Positions 39,005 to 48,903 of a stretch of DNA of 64,000 nt are shown here, piece after piece. The stretch's first letter is position 1; each line of letters starts with the position of its first letter. The DNA comes from Psychromicrobium xiongbiense (GTDB lineage: Bacteria > Actinomycetota > Actinomycetes > Actinomycetales > Micrococcaceae). The stretch lies in contig NZ_JASSZH010000024.1 of NCBI RefSeq assembly GCF_030271165.1, positions 1 to 64,000 on the forward strand, read 5' to 3'. The notes beneath the pieces are model-generated. The model ran no database searches and was not told the origin of the DNA. It saw only the letters and a list, made by a program, of their open reading frames with translations. A program made the position numbers and the translations under genes.

Positions 39005-40030
39005 TTAACCCCGGGGCGGTGAAGTACTCTCCCGCACGGTGAGCACCGGTTGCGGGCCCGTGCGGCTGGGCAGTGGTCCAGGGCTGTCCAACTGCTCCAT
39101 CAACGTGGTGGCCGCCACCTCGCCCAGTTCAAAGGTATCCCGGGTCATACAGGTGATCGAGGGGTGCACCAGCCCGGCAATGACCGAATCATCAAAGGAC
39201 GCCAACGAGATCGCCCCGGGCACCTCCACCCGCATCTCCTGCACCACCCGCAGACCCGCCACAGCGAGCACGTCGTTGTCGAAGACGATGGCGGTGGGCC
39301 GCTCCCGGGAGCTGAGCAGGCGACGGGTCCCGATAACGGCGGATGCCGGCAGATAGTCGGTGTAGACCGTCTCGGTGCGTACGCCGGAGGCCTGCAGGCG
39401 GTTGAAGGCCGCAACGCGCAGCGCAGTGTGCTCAAACGCCGCCGGGCCAGCCAGATAGGCGATATGCCGGTGGCCCAGAGCCACCAGGTAGTCGAACAGG
39501 GTGTTCGCTGTATGGTCGTCGTCAATCCACACAGCGGTCGGGCCGTCCTGTGGTGCTGGGTGACTGCCGATCACCACGGCGGGCAGCCCGACGTCCCGCA
39601 GCAGCGGAAGTCGCGGATCGTCATCGCGCGGGTCGATCAGGATCACCCCATCCACCTGTTGCGAGCCATGCCATTCCCGATAGATCTCCAGCTCATCCTC
39701 CAGACTCACTGCCACGCGCAGATGCATGGCCGTCCGGGTCCGGGTGAGGCCGGACTGGATACCGGAGATCAGATCGGCAAAGAACGCCTCCGCGCCGAGG
39801 GTACGGGCCGGACGGTTCACGGCCAGCCCGATCACGCCGGTGCGGGCACCGACCAGGGTCCGGGCTGCCATATTGGGCCGCCATTGAAGCTCCTGGGCGA
39901 TGGCCAGGATCCGCGCCCGGGTGGCCTCGCTGACCCCGGGGCGCCCATTAAGGGCGAAGGACACCGCCCCGGCGGACACGCCGGCCAGTCGGGCAATATC
40001 ACCGATCGTGGCGCGCTTCGGTGGGACCAT
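39005..40030 (-). CDS. LacI family regulator of the sulfatase/mannosidase locus
   Basis: A 341-residue LacI regulator. The HTH (ATIGDIARLAGVSAGAVSFA) is at the N-terminus, followed by the hinge NMAARTLVGART and a sugar-binding periplasmic-like domain. The ATG at 40030 has GAAGGA upstream; a GTG five codons earlier does not. It stands between the sulfatase and the divergent alpha-mannosidase. Both of these carry a CG-centred palindrome of LacI type, so it is probably their local repressor, relieved by a mannose-containing ligand. The ligand is inferred from context only. Confidence 0.9.
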   Translation of the reverse strand: MVPPKRATIGDIARLAGVSAGAVSFALNGRPGVSEATRARILAIAQELQWRPNMAARTLVGARTGVIGLAVNRPARTLGAEAFFADLISGIQSGLTRTRTAMHLRVAVSLEDELEIYREWHGSQQVDGVILIDPRDDDPRLPLLRDVGLPAVVIGSHPAPQDGPTAVWIDDDHTANTLFDYLVALGHRHIAYLAGPAAFEHTALRVAAFNRLQASGVRTETVYTDYLPASAVIGTRRLLSSRERPTAIVFDNDVLAVAGLRVVQEMRVEVPGAISLASFDDSVIAGLVHPSITCMTRDTFELGEVAATTLMEQLDSPGPLPSRTGPQPVLTVRESTSPPRG

Positions 40031-40223
40031 GGCTTCGTCCTTCACTGGAAAATGCTCTGAACACTCGTGGGGAAACGGCGGCGTAACTCGCGAATACTGT
40101 GGATACTCTGGGAAAAACTGCTACAAATCGATGAGACACCACTGTAGCGGCATCACCGGCCCGCCGCTGAGGCACCGGGGATATTGACGGGGCCGTACCG
40201 CTAATGGAAGCATCAAGACACAA

Positions 40224-40240
40224 CTTGAACGTTTTAGCTT
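40224..40240 (+). promoter_or_regulatory. LacI-type operator before the alpha-mannosidase gene
   Basis: CTTGAACGTTTTAG (40224-40237) is a near-palindrome centred on CG. Its right half is the exact complement of the CTAAAACG half-site in the sulfatase promoter. It overlaps a possible -10 box TAGCTT (40235-40240). Confidence 0.55.
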
Positions 40241-40332
40241 AGGCCGTGCAGCAGTTGCTTATTGCCAAAGCGTTCATCGCCCCACTTACCTACCGCCTGA
40301 CTTGTTCACTGCCTGACCCGAAAGGTTCACCC

Positions 40333-43300
40333 GTGCACGACGACATCTCCCTGACCACCGGACGGGCTAAACGCGTCCTCACCGAGCGCATCATGCCCGC
40401 CATTTACTCGGCATCGACGCCGCTGACCGTGGGTGTGCACGAGCTGCCCGGGGAGCCCATTCCGCCCGCGGAGGGCCTGGAACTCAGCTTTGAGCCCTAC
40501 ACCCCGGGCACCCCCTGGGGGCCGGCCTGGGGCACCACCTGGTTCCGCGTCGAGGCGCAGATCCCCGAGGGCTGGCGCGGCCGCAAGGTCGAGGCGCTCA
40601 TTGACCTGGGGTTCGATGTGAACATGACCGGCTTCCAGTGCGAGGCGCTGGTCTACCGGCCGGACGGCACCCCGGTGAAAAGCCTCAACCCGCGCAATCA
40701 GTGGGTTCCGGTGACACAGGATGCCGCCGGCGGCGAGCAGGTAACCCTGTTCCTGGAGGCTGCCTCCAACCCGGTCCTGTTGGACTATCACCCCTTCCTG
40801 CCCACCCAGGAGGGTGACATCCTCACCGCCGCCAAGGACCGGCTCTACCGCACCCGGCGGATGGATCTGGTGGTCTTCGAGCCGGAGGTCTTTGACCTTT
40901 CACTCGACCTGGAGGTGCTGCTGGAACTCCAGGCCGAGCTTCCCGAGACCTCGCCGCGACGGATGCGGATCCTCCAGGCGCTCGATGACGCCCTGGACGT
41001 TCTGGACCTGCAGCACATCGCCGAAACCGCCGGGGCCGCCCGCGCCCAGCTCGCCGAGGTCCTGGCCGCTCCCGCGGAGGCCAGCGCACACCGCGTCGCC
41101 GCCATCGGCCACGCCCACATCGATTCGGCCTGGCTCTGGCCGGTCCGCGAGACGATCCGCAAAGTCGCCCGGACGGCATCGTCCATGACCACCCTGATCG
41201 AGGAACAGCCGGACTTCCTCTACGGCATGTCCAGCGCGCAGCAGTACGAATGGCTCAAGCTGCACCGGCCCGAGGTGTACGCCCGGGTCCGCGATGCCGT
41301 GAAGGCCGGGCGCTTCCTGCCACTGGGCGGCATGTGGGTGGAAAGCGACACCGTCATGCCCACCGGCGAATCCCTGGTGCGGCAGTTCAGCTACGGGCAG
41401 CGCTTCTTTGCCGAGGAGTTCGGCATCCGCTCCCGCGGCGTCTGGCTGCCGGATAGCTTCGGCTACTCGCCGGCGCTCCCGCAGCTGATGCGCCGGGCCG
41501 GTTTCGAATGGTTCTTCACCCAGAAGATCTCCTGGAACCAGGCCAACACCTTCCCGCACCACACCTTCCTCTGGGAGGGCATCGACGGCTCACGCATGTT
41601 CACGCACTTCCCTCCGATGGACACCTACAACTCTCAGCTCTCCGGGATGGAACTGGGCAAGGCCACGCGCCAGTTCAAGGAAAACCGGGTGGCAACCAGC
41701 TCGATTGCCCCGGTCGGATGGGGCGATGGCGGCGGCGGGACGACGCGGGAAATGACCGGCCGCGCCCAGCGCCTGGCAAACCTTGAGGGCAGCGCCACGG
41801 TCGAGTGGAAACACCCCGATGTGTTCTTTGAGGAGGCGAAGGCCGAGCTGGCTTACCCGGCCGTCTGGGTCGGCGAGCTGTACCTGGAGCTGCACCGCGG
41901 CACACTGACCAGCCAGCACGGCACCAAGTCCGGCAACCGGCATTCCGAGCAGGCGCTCATCGAAGCCGAGCTCTGGGCCGCAACGGCCGCCGTCCGGGAG
42001 GGCTTCAGCTACCCAGCCGCAGAACTCGACCGGCTCTGGAAGCTGTTGCTGCTGCATCAGTTCCACGACATCCTGCCCGGCACCTCGATCGCCTGGGTGC
42101 ACCGGGAAGCCGTCGCCGTGTTTGCCGAGATCGTGGCCGGTGCGCGCCGGATCGCCGAGCAGGCCCGAGCGGCCCTGGCCGGTGCGGGCGATCAGGAACT
42201 GGTCTTCGCCCCGACGTCGATCTCCGGACATGCGGCCTCTTCTGAGGCAGTTCCGCTGGGTGCGAGCCCGGTACCCGCAGCCCCGGAGGCGGCCACGCTG
42301 CGCCCCGAGGACGGCGGCTTCCGACTGGAGAATGAACTGGTCTCGGTGCTGATCTCCGCCGAAGGCCTCATCGTCTCCGCAGTGGACCGCACCAGCGGGC
42401 GCGAAGCGATCCCGGCAGGGCGCCCCGCCAACCTGTTCCAGCTGCACCAGGACTTCCCGAATATGTGGGACGCCTGGGACATCGACAAGTACTACCGCAA
42501 CCGGGTTGAGGACCTGACCGACGTCGCGGGGCTGCGGGCCGAGGTCGTGGACGGGGTGGCGACGGTCGTCATCGAACGCGTCTTCTCCGAATCCCAGCTG
42601 GAACAGACCATCACGCTGGCACCGGGCTCACGCACCGTGCTGCTGCGCAACGCCATTGACTGGCAGGAGACCGAGAAGCTGCTCAAGCTCGCCTTCCCGC
42701 TGGATATCTTTGCCACTCACACGGACGCAGAGACGCAGTTCGGCTACCAGAGCCGGGTCACGCATGTGAACACCAGCTGGGAGGCGGCGAAGTTCGAAAC
42801 CTCCATGCACCGCTTTGTGCTGATCCGCGAGGACGGCTTTGGCGTGGCGCTGGTCAACGACTCGATCTACGGCTACGACACCTCCCGCGATGCCACCGAA
42901 AAGGAGGGCGTCACGACCACGGTGCGGCTATCCCTGTTGCGGGCGCCGCGCTTCCCCGATCCGGAGACCGATCAGGGCGAGCACGTCATCACCGTGGGCC
43001 TGGTGATCGGCGCCGACCCGGAGACTGCGACCGCGGCCGGCATCGCACTCGGTGCACCGAACACCGTGGTCCGCGGCGCGCACGCGGTGGCGCCGCTGGT
43101 CCGCGTGGATGGTGAGGGCCTGGTGGTCTCCGCCGTGAAACTGGCCGATGACGGCTCCGGCGACGTGGTGGTGCGGGTGTACGAGGCGCTGGGTCGCCGG
43201 GCACGCGGAACCGTGACCGCCGACTTTGAGCATCGTGGTGTGCAAACCGTGACCCTGCTGGAGGATCCGATCGATGGCCGGCAGTCCCCCAACCAGCCGG

Positions 43301-43353
43301 TGGAGCTTCAGCTGACGCCTTTCGAGGTGCGCACGCTGCGATTTATCCGGTAG
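40333..43353 (+). CDS. Alpha-mannosidase, glycoside hydrolase family 38
   Basis: A protein of about 1006 residues that hydrolyses alpha-mannosides in a zinc-dependent retaining mechanism. The zinc motif HAHID is at residues 260-264 (AIGHAHIDSAWLWPVRET), and the nucleophile Asp374 lies in WLPDSFGYS. HQFHDILPGTSI is the conserved later zinc site. I start at the GTG at 40333, preceded by AAAGG; an upstream ATG at 40246 would add 29 residues that do not look like protein and would run through the promoter region. No signal peptide is present, so it acts on imported oligosaccharides. Confidence 0.92.
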   Translation: MHDDISLTTGRAKRVLTERIMPAIYSASTPLTVGVHELPGEPIPPAEGLELSFEPYTPGTPWGPAWGTTWFRVEAQIPEGWRGRKVEALIDLGFDVNMTGFQCEALVYRPDGTPVKSLNPRNQWVPVTQDAAGGEQVTLFLEAASNPVLLDYHPFLPTQEGDILTAAKDRLYRTRRMDLVVFEPEVFDLSLDLEVLLELQAELPETSPRRMRILQALDDALDVLDLQHIAETAGAARAQLAEVLAAPAEASAHRVAAIGHAHIDSAWLWPVRETIRKVARTASSMTTLIEEQPDFLYGMSSAQQYEWLKLHRPEVYARVRDAVKAGRFLPLGGMWVESDTVMPTGESLVRQFSYGQRFFAEEFGIRSRGVWLPDSFGYSPALPQLMRRAGFEWFFTQKISWNQANTFPHHTFLWEGIDGSRMFTHFPPMDTYNSQLSGMELGKATRQFKENRVATSSIAPVGWGDGGGGTTREMTGRAQRLANLEGSATVEWKHPDVFFEEAKAELAYPAVWVGELYLELHRGTLTSQHGTKSGNRHSEQALIEAELWAATAAVREGFSYPAAELDRLWKLLLLHQFHDILPGTSIAWVHREAVAVFAEIVAGARRIAEQARAALAGAGDQELVFAPTSISGHAASSEAVPLGASPVPAAPEAATLRPEDGGFRLENELVSVLISAEGLIVSAVDRTSGREAIPAGRPANLFQLHQDFPNMWDAWDIDKYYRNRVEDLTDVAGLRAEVVDGVATVVIERVFSESQLEQTITLAPGSRTVLLRNAIDWQETEKLLKLAFPLDIFATHTDAETQFGYQSRVTHVNTSWEAAKFETSMHRFVLIREDGFGVALVNDSIYGYDTSRDATEKEGVTTTVRLSLLRAPRFPDPETDQGEHVITVGLVIGADPETATAAGIALGAPNTVVRGAHAVAPLVRVDGEGLVVSAVKLADDGSGDVVVRVYEALGRRARGTVTADFEHRGVQTVTLLEDPIDGRQSPNQPVELQLTPFEVRTLRFIR

Positions 43354-43377
43354 CTCCCCGCATCCGGTAGCTCCCCT

Positions 43378-43434
43378 CGAGTGGTGAGGTCTGGCCCCTA
43401 ACAGCCAGTGTTAGGGGCCAGACCTCACCACTCG
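43378..43434. terminator. 26-bp perfect hairpin between convergent genes
   Basis: Arms 43378-43403 and 43409-43434 (core GAGGTCTGGCCCCTAACA) pair perfectly over 26 bp with only a 5-base loop. It lies between the mannosidase and the convergent LuxR gene and is the longest hairpin found here. Confidence 0.75.
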
Positions 43435-43471
43435 GCATCAGGCGACGGCCAGGCATCACAGGACAGCCAGT

Positions 43472-46363
43472 TCAGTCCGCGCTGGCTTCGAAAACCGGCC
43501 GCAGATCCCTGCGCGTGGACAGGCCCAGCTTGGCCAGCACATTGCGGATATGGAAATTGACCGTCGCCGGCGAGACGAAGAGCCGGGCCGCAATCTGCTG
43601 GTTGGTCAGCCCCCGCGCGGCAAAGAACGCCATCTCCCGCTCGCGCCCGGTCAGCGATTCCAGCGCCGAGGTACCAGCACTGCTTGGGCGTTGCTCCAGC
43701 TCATCGAGCAGCGCCAACGTCCGGCTCAGATAGGGCCGCGCTCCGAGTGCACGGAAAATCCGGGCCGCCGCCCGCAGCGAGGCGGCCCCCGCAGCATGGT
43801 TGCCCTGAGCGGCCACCAGACGCCCCAGATCGAAGCTGGCCAGACCCTGCGCCAGAGGGAATCTGTCGATCCGGCTGGCGGCCCGATAGTGGGCGGCCGC
43901 CTCCCAGTTCAGCCCGTAGGCTTCCTCCACCCGGCCGCGCAACCAGTCGAGCGAACCGTAGATTGGCCACCATCCGGCATCCTGCGCCTGGAGACACACC
44001 TGCAATTCCCGGTCCGCCTCCTCGGCCCGTCCGAGTGCCGCGAGCGCGTCGACCCGGTAGGTCAGGATGCTCAGGCTGGCCCGGATATGTCCTTCAAACA
44101 GATCCTCCCGCACAGCCTTCAACTGCCGCTCGGGCTCCCCTGCCGCCCGGGCCAGCTCTGCCTCGGCCAGGAGTTCCAGCTGGTAGCCGAAAGTGTCGTA
44201 ATCGGTGACCCGCACCTGCTCTGCGGTCACCATGGCGGCACGGCAGGCCGCCTCATCACCCTGGCTCGCGGCGATGGCGGCACCCACCATGAAGGTCAAC
44301 GGCCTCGCCGTCAGCTCGGGGCTGTCGAAGGCGACCAGCCGCGCGGTGTCGATGAGCGTCGAAGCCTCCTCGTAACGGCCCTGTAGGTAGTAGCAATAGG
44401 CAAGGATGAGCCGAGTGTGACCGATGGTCCAGCCGGGCCGGTTGCGCAGGGCCACAGCCACGGCACGCTCCAGATCTGCCACCGCGGCCTCGATCTGCCC
44501 GGTACCGGCAAGGAACGCGCCGCGGCAGAGCAGGCCGTCCATCAGCGCGGGCGATTCCGGCGCGCCCTCCACACTGGCATTGAGTGCCCCCAGCGCCGCC
44601 CAGACCGCCGCGCCCGCCTGAGGATCCCCGGTACGCGCGGCCCATTGACCCATAGCGCTCAGAAAGAGGCCGGCCAGCCGCAACTCCACCTGATCCGCTG
44701 AGGGCAGATGCCGAAGCCGCGCATCGTGAATCCCGGCACCCGGAGTCGAAAAATCAGTGTCAGAAGCCGCCGCTGCCTGCCATCGCGCCAGATACTCGCG
44801 GCCCCGAGCGACCACGTCCAGCAGCCCGCCCTGATCCGTGCCTGCCAGCGCCATGAGCGTCGTGGAGAGGGCAATATGGGAGGCCATCAGGGCGCCATCG
44901 GGGTGCTCCAGAACCGCCTGCTCCGAGATGGCAGCCAGGGCATCGATCTGCCGGATATGCCCGGTCATCTGTTCCAACTGCAGCAGGCTGAAATCCCGCA
45001 CCACGCCGGGTGGCAGGTGGCGCAACTGCGGGAGCAACTCCAGTACATCGGAGAGATTCAGCGAATTGGCGGTCAGCACGGCCGCCTCGATCAGGTAGTC
45101 ATCCCGGGCCTGCCCGGTGAAGCGGTTCATCCCGCCGCGCACGTAACTCAGCGCCAGCTCATAGGAGCCGCGTCGCACCGCCTCATCCACGCCGAGGCGG
45201 ATCTCCTCCGCCAACTGCTCATCGCCGGGCTCATCGATCATCAGCCGGAAGCGCAGCGACCGGTGCGGATCCTCCAACGCAGCAGCGATCGCCCGGCAGA
45301 GCGCGTTGCGTTCGGCCACCCCCAGGCTGTCCACGGCCGCAGCCGCCACCAGATCATGCGCCGGCCGGAAGGTGACCACCGGGAGGGGATCGTTCGACGT
45401 CGTCGACTGGCCCCATTCGGTCACCACCAGCCCGGAGCCCAGCGCCTCCTCCAGGTCCAACGGCCACCCCAGCTCCGCGCAGATTCCGGCGACGACCTCC
45501 TGTTCCGCCGGGTCGCGCAGCAGGCAGAGCAGCTGAACGAGGCGCCGACTCAGCTCGCTGAGACCCTCCAACTGGCGAACGAAGGGATTTCGATGCGAGG
45601 CCTCCAACAGAAGCCGCTCCTCTGCCGGGCTGATCAGCTCGTGGGCGGAATCGGTCAGACTGGAGGCGGTCAGCACGGCACTGAGCAGCAGCGGCGTGCC
45701 ACCGGTGACCTCGCGCAGGCGTCGCGCAGCACCCACGGAGAGGTCGCGGCGATGCACCGAGCTGACGTAACGCTGTACCTGGGCGGTGTCCAGCGGCTCC
45801 AGCGTCACGGGAACCATCAACGGCCAGGCCAGCAGATTCTCGCCCAGCATCGCCTCAATGGCCGCCGCACCTGGGCCCCTGAGCCCGGCCAGCACCACCG
45901 CAGCGCCATCCGGGGCAAGCCGGGGAAGCACATAGCGCAGCGCAATCAGCGATTTCTCATCAATCCACTGGGTGTTGTCGATCACCAGGGTCAGCGGGGT
46001 CCGGCTGCCTCTGCCCGCCTTGGTGCCAATCCGGCCGCTGCCCGCGGAAGAGAGCGCGCTCAGCAGGCTACGGGCGGCATCGAGCGGCTCGGGGAACTCC
46101 GCCTCCTCACGATGCGCGGGATCCGCGGCGCGCAGGAGCTTGTCGATCAGCGCATAAGGCAGGTCCGACTCGAAGGAATCCGCGGCGACCGCCACGACCT
46201 GTCCACGCCCGATGACGTCCACGAGCTGACGGCACCAGGTGGTCTTGCCGATCCCCGCGATCCCGGTCACGCTGATCAGGCCACCACCGGCGGCGCGAAC
46301 CCGCCGCACCAGAGCCTCCGGCTCAAACTCCTGCGCCAACCCCGGGTGGGTGATGTACTCCAC
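43472..46363 (-). CDS. LuxR family regulator with ATPase domain (LAL type)
   Basis: A 963-residue regulator. An N-terminal AAA/NB-ARC-like domain has Walker A GIAGIGKTT (about residues 37-45) and TLVIDNTQWID as Walker B. A long helical TPR-like middle follows, with a C-terminal LuxR HTH (LTGREREMAFFAARGLTNQQ... SPATVNFHIRNVLAKLGL). Large ATP-binding LuxR regulators often respond to sugars or cell-wall products. The start is a GTG with GGGGAAGG upstream. It is downstream of the surface-protein gene on the same strand but separated by a hairpin. Confidence 0.9.
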   Translation of the reverse strand: MEYITHPGLAQEFEPEALVRRVRAAGGGLISVTGIAGIGKTTWCRQLVDVIGRGQVVAVAADSFESDLPYALIDKLLRAADPAHREEAEFPEPLDAARSLLSALSSAGSGRIGTKAGRGSRTPLTLVIDNTQWIDEKSLIALRYVLPRLAPDGAAVVLAGLRGPGAAAIEAMLGENLLAWPLMVPVTLEPLDTAQVQRYVSSVHRRDLSVGAARRLREVTGGTPLLLSAVLTASSLTDSAHELISPAEERLLLEASHRNPFVRQLEGLSELSRRLVQLLCLLRDPAEQEVVAGICAELGWPLDLEEALGSGLVVTEWGQSTTSNDPLPVVTFRPAHDLVAAAAVDSLGVAERNALCRAIAAALEDPHRSLRFRLMIDEPGDEQLAEEIRLGVDEAVRRGSYELALSYVRGGMNRFTGQARDDYLIEAAVLTANSLNLSDVLELLPQLRHLPPGVVRDFSLLQLEQMTGHIRQIDALAAISEQAVLEHPDGALMASHIALSTTLMALAGTDQGGLLDVVARGREYLARWQAAAASDTDFSTPGAGIHDARLRHLPSADQVELRLAGLFLSAMGQWAARTGDPQAGAAVWAALGALNASVEGAPESPALMDGLLCRGAFLAGTGQIEAAVADLERAVAVALRNRPGWTIGHTRLILAYCYYLQGRYEEASTLIDTARLVAFDSPELTARPLTFMVGAAIAASQGDEAACRAAMVTAEQVRVTDYDTFGYQLELLAEAELARAAGEPERQLKAVREDLFEGHIRASLSILTYRVDALAALGRAEEADRELQVCLQAQDAGWWPIYGSLDWLRGRVEEAYGLNWEAAAHYRAASRIDRFPLAQGLASFDLGRLVAAQGNHAAGAASLRAAARIFRALGARPYLSRTLALLDELEQRPSSAGTSALESLTGREREMAFFAARGLTNQQIAARLFVSPATVNFHIRNVLAKLGLSTRRDLRPVFEASAD

Positions 46364-46443
46364 GCGGCCGCCTTCCCCGCTCAGCAGAACAAGAGCCGCC
46401 CCCCAGCTCAGTGGCGATACCCGCCGTACCGAACTTTAAGCCC

Positions 46444-46481
46444 GGAATGGTGCGACAGACAAGGATCCGTCGCACCATTCC
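46444..46481 (-). terminator. Terminator of the surface-protein gene
   Basis: A 13-bp perfect stem (GGAATGGTGCGAC and its complement) with a 12-base loop lies just past the surface-protein stop and before the LuxR gene. Confidence 0.7.
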
Positions 46482-46536
46482 TTCACACCATCTCAGGGTT
46501 TATCCTGGTCTCCTTCCGGCGAAATCTGCCAGGAGT

Positions 46537-48630
46537 TCAGGCCTTCCGGGAGGCCCTCCTGCGCAGGCTCAGCACCATCGAGCCGCCAGCCGCGATGAAG
46601 GCCACGGAGAGGATGAGCGAGAAGCTCACGAAACCGCTGGCCACGCCGGTTGCTGCCAGCATCGGAGCCTGGCTGAAGTGCCCGCCGTAGCCACCGCTGA
46701 TGGTCACGTTGCCCCCGGTAGCACTCACATTCGCCGGTGTTGGCGCCCCCGGCGTGCGAACCGCAACCACCGCCGGATTGGAGACACCGGCGAGGAAGAA
46801 GTCGTCACCGGAATAGCTCGCCGTGATCTGGTGATTGCCATCCGGCAAGGGACCGACGATGGCGACCGCCACCCCGTGCGCATCCACCGAGAACGGGGCC
46901 AGGACGGGCGTGCCGTCCACCAGCACCGTCAGAGTGCCGGTCGGCTGGAGCGGCTGGCCGATCTGCGGCGCAACGCCCATCTGGACCTGAATCGGTGTGG
47001 AGCTGGTAGGCGTCAGGTTCTGCGGAATAGCCGTCACCACCGGAGTGGCCTTAACCCCGGTGATCGTCAGGGTGACCGGGGCTGCCGCCAGGTAGCTCTC
47101 GTCACCGGCGTAGCTGAGGGTGAAATCCCGCACGCCCAGCGCCCACGGAATCTGGGTGCTGAAGCTGCCGTCCGGGTTGAGCGTCATCGTGGTCACCGGC
47201 GTTCCGGCCAGGCTCAGCACCACGGTGCCACTGGGCCCGGGAACTGCCGGGGACACCGGCGCCTGCGGCGCCACGATCGACGCTCCGTGGGGGGCGATCC
47301 CGGCCGGGAAGATCGGGATGCCGGGCGGGCCGGCCAGTGGGCCCGGGATCACCGTGCCAGTGATGGTCACCGGATGGCCGGTGACCGGGTTGTCCGCCGT
47401 GACGGCATCGAACGCGCTGGGCGCCTTGTCCACCTGGACCGAGGTCTGGCTCTGGGAGGCCAGGAACAAGGTGGTATCCGGTGTGAAGCTCGCGACGAGG
47501 TGCGCATTCCCGGCCGGAAGCAACACATTGCTGAAGCTCGCATGCCCATTCGCCACGGTGGCTGAGCCCATCGAGCCGCCGGGGCCACTGAGCGTCACGG
47601 AACCGGTGGGCACCGTTGAGGGGAGTTCACTGTTGACGACCGTGACATTCACCGTGGTGCTCTGCCCGTAGGTCACCGTGGGAAGGGCACTGCTCACGGA
47701 GGTGACCGTGGGGTACTGAACGCTCCAGGTCAACTGCACGCCACCATTGGCCACATTGGTGTAGCCGATGCCGGTCTGAACGACCCGGGCGGCATCGACC
47801 ATGCTGCGACCACCGCCACCACCACCGCCACCACCACAACCCGCGCCGCCACCACCGCCACCACCACCGCTGGGCCAGCCGCCACCACCACCGGCGCCTC
47901 CACCAGCCAGACTGCCGGTGGAGGCATTGCCACCCTGGCCACCGTTTCCGGCGGTGTTCCCGGCGCCACCGCCACCACCGCTGCCGGCACCGGATCCACC
48001 ACCACCGTTGATATCTCCGGGACCACCCGTACCGCCGTAGTAGTCCAGGAAGCAGCCGTTGCCGCCACCGCCACCACCACCGGCCGCGACGATCAGCGGG
48101 TTGCCACCGGTATCCGCCACGGCGGCCGCACCACCGCCGCCCGCACCGGCATGGGCATCACCGGAGCCGGTATTACCGCTGCCACCGGAGCGGAATCCCG
48201 CCCCACCGCCGCCCGTATCGTTTTTGCCGCTCCCCATGTTGCCGCCGGGGTAGGAGCCGTAGAACACAAGCTGCTGGCCCGGTGTGACAGCGATGGTGGC
48301 CTGGACCACCCGACCGGCTCCGCCTGCGCCATCGCTGGTCAGAGCGATATTGGTGCCCGGGATGACCGTGGGGCCACCGCCGCCTCCGGGCGAGCCGAAG
48401 ACCTTGGCGCTGAGGCTGTGTACCCCGGCCGGAACGGTCCAGGTGTCGCCACCTGGGTTCCCGAACCACTGGGTCTGTGGGGCGGCCGGGTCGATGACCA
48501 CGGCCGGTGCCGTCGCTGGCTGCGTCTGTGCCTGAGCCGCCTGCACCCCGCCCAGGAGCGCTTGTGCGACTCCGAGGACGAGGGCGGCGGTGACCACGGC
48601 CCCCCGACGTGGTCCGGTCCGAATGTTCAT
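46537..48630 (-). CDS. Sortase-anchored Gly-rich Ig-repeat surface protein
   Basis: A 697-residue secreted protein. A signal peptide (VVTAALVLGVAQALLGGVQAAQA) is followed by a lectin-like beta segment, then an extremely Gly-rich stretch of about 170 residues (about 125-275), then about four Ig-like (Big_3-type) repeats such as SVQVDKAPSAFDAVTADNPV. The C-terminus has the signal LAATG (658-662), a hydrophobic helix and an Arg/Lys tail, fitting the LAxTG motif of class E sortases. I start at the ATG at 48630 with AAGGGGA upstream. A longer frame to 49263 runs antisense through the dehydrogenase gene and is not coding. Confidence 0.85.
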   Translation of the reverse strand: MNIRTGPRRGAVVTAALVLGVAQALLGGVQAAQAQTQPATAPAVVIDPAAPQTQWFGNPGGDTWTVPAGVHSLSAKVFGSPGGGGGPTVIPGTNIALTSDGAGGAGRVVQATIAVTPGQQLVFYGSYPGGNMGSGKNDTGGGGAGFRSGGSGNTGSGDAHAGAGGGGAAAVADTGGNPLIVAAGGGGGGGNGCFLDYYGGTGGPGDINGGGGSGAGSGGGGGAGNTAGNGGQGGNASTGSLAGGGAGGGGGWPSGGGGGGGGAGCGGGGGGGGGRSMVDAARVVQTGIGYTNVANGGVQLTWSVQYPTVTSVSSALPTVTYGQSTTVNVTVVNSELPSTVPTGSVTLSGPGGSMGSATVANGHASFSNVLLPAGNAHLVASFTPDTTLFLASQSQTSVQVDKAPSAFDAVTADNPVTGHPVTITGTVIPGPLAGPPGIPIFPAGIAPHGASIVAPQAPVSPAVPGPSGTVVLSLAGTPVTTMTLNPDGSFSTQIPWALGVRDFTLSYAGDESYLAAAPVTLTITGVKATPVVTAIPQNLTPTSSTPIQVQMGVAPQIGQPLQPTGTLTVLVDGTPVLAPFSVDAHGVAVAIVGPLPDGNHQITASYSGDDFFLAGVSNPAVVAVRTPGAPTPANVSATGGNVTISGGYGGHFSQAPMLAATGVASGFVSFSLILSVAFIAAGGSMVLSLRRRASRKA

Positions 48631-48903
48631 AAGTCGTTCCCCTTGAGATGTGCGCGCAGCGCTGGGCTGGCGGGCTGGTGCGAGAATCCGTGCAAAGCTT
48701 CTCCCCCGCCACGCTAGGAGTGTTGAGCCCAGATCGCGGGGAAAGCAGCAAAAACTATTCACCGCGAATAGGTGTGAGGCCTCTGGGCATGGACGGGGGC
48801 CCCGCGGTGAGCCTGCGAACCGTGCGGGTGGGTGGGTGGTTGGAGAGGGTGAGGAGGGCATGGGGAGTAGCGTGGAACCAGAACCACTTCCGGAAGGATC
48901 CCC

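Noticed and set aside
37475-43353. Sulfatase and mannosidase as a mobile or prophage island
   Set aside because: No integrase, attachment repeats or composition change was seen around them.
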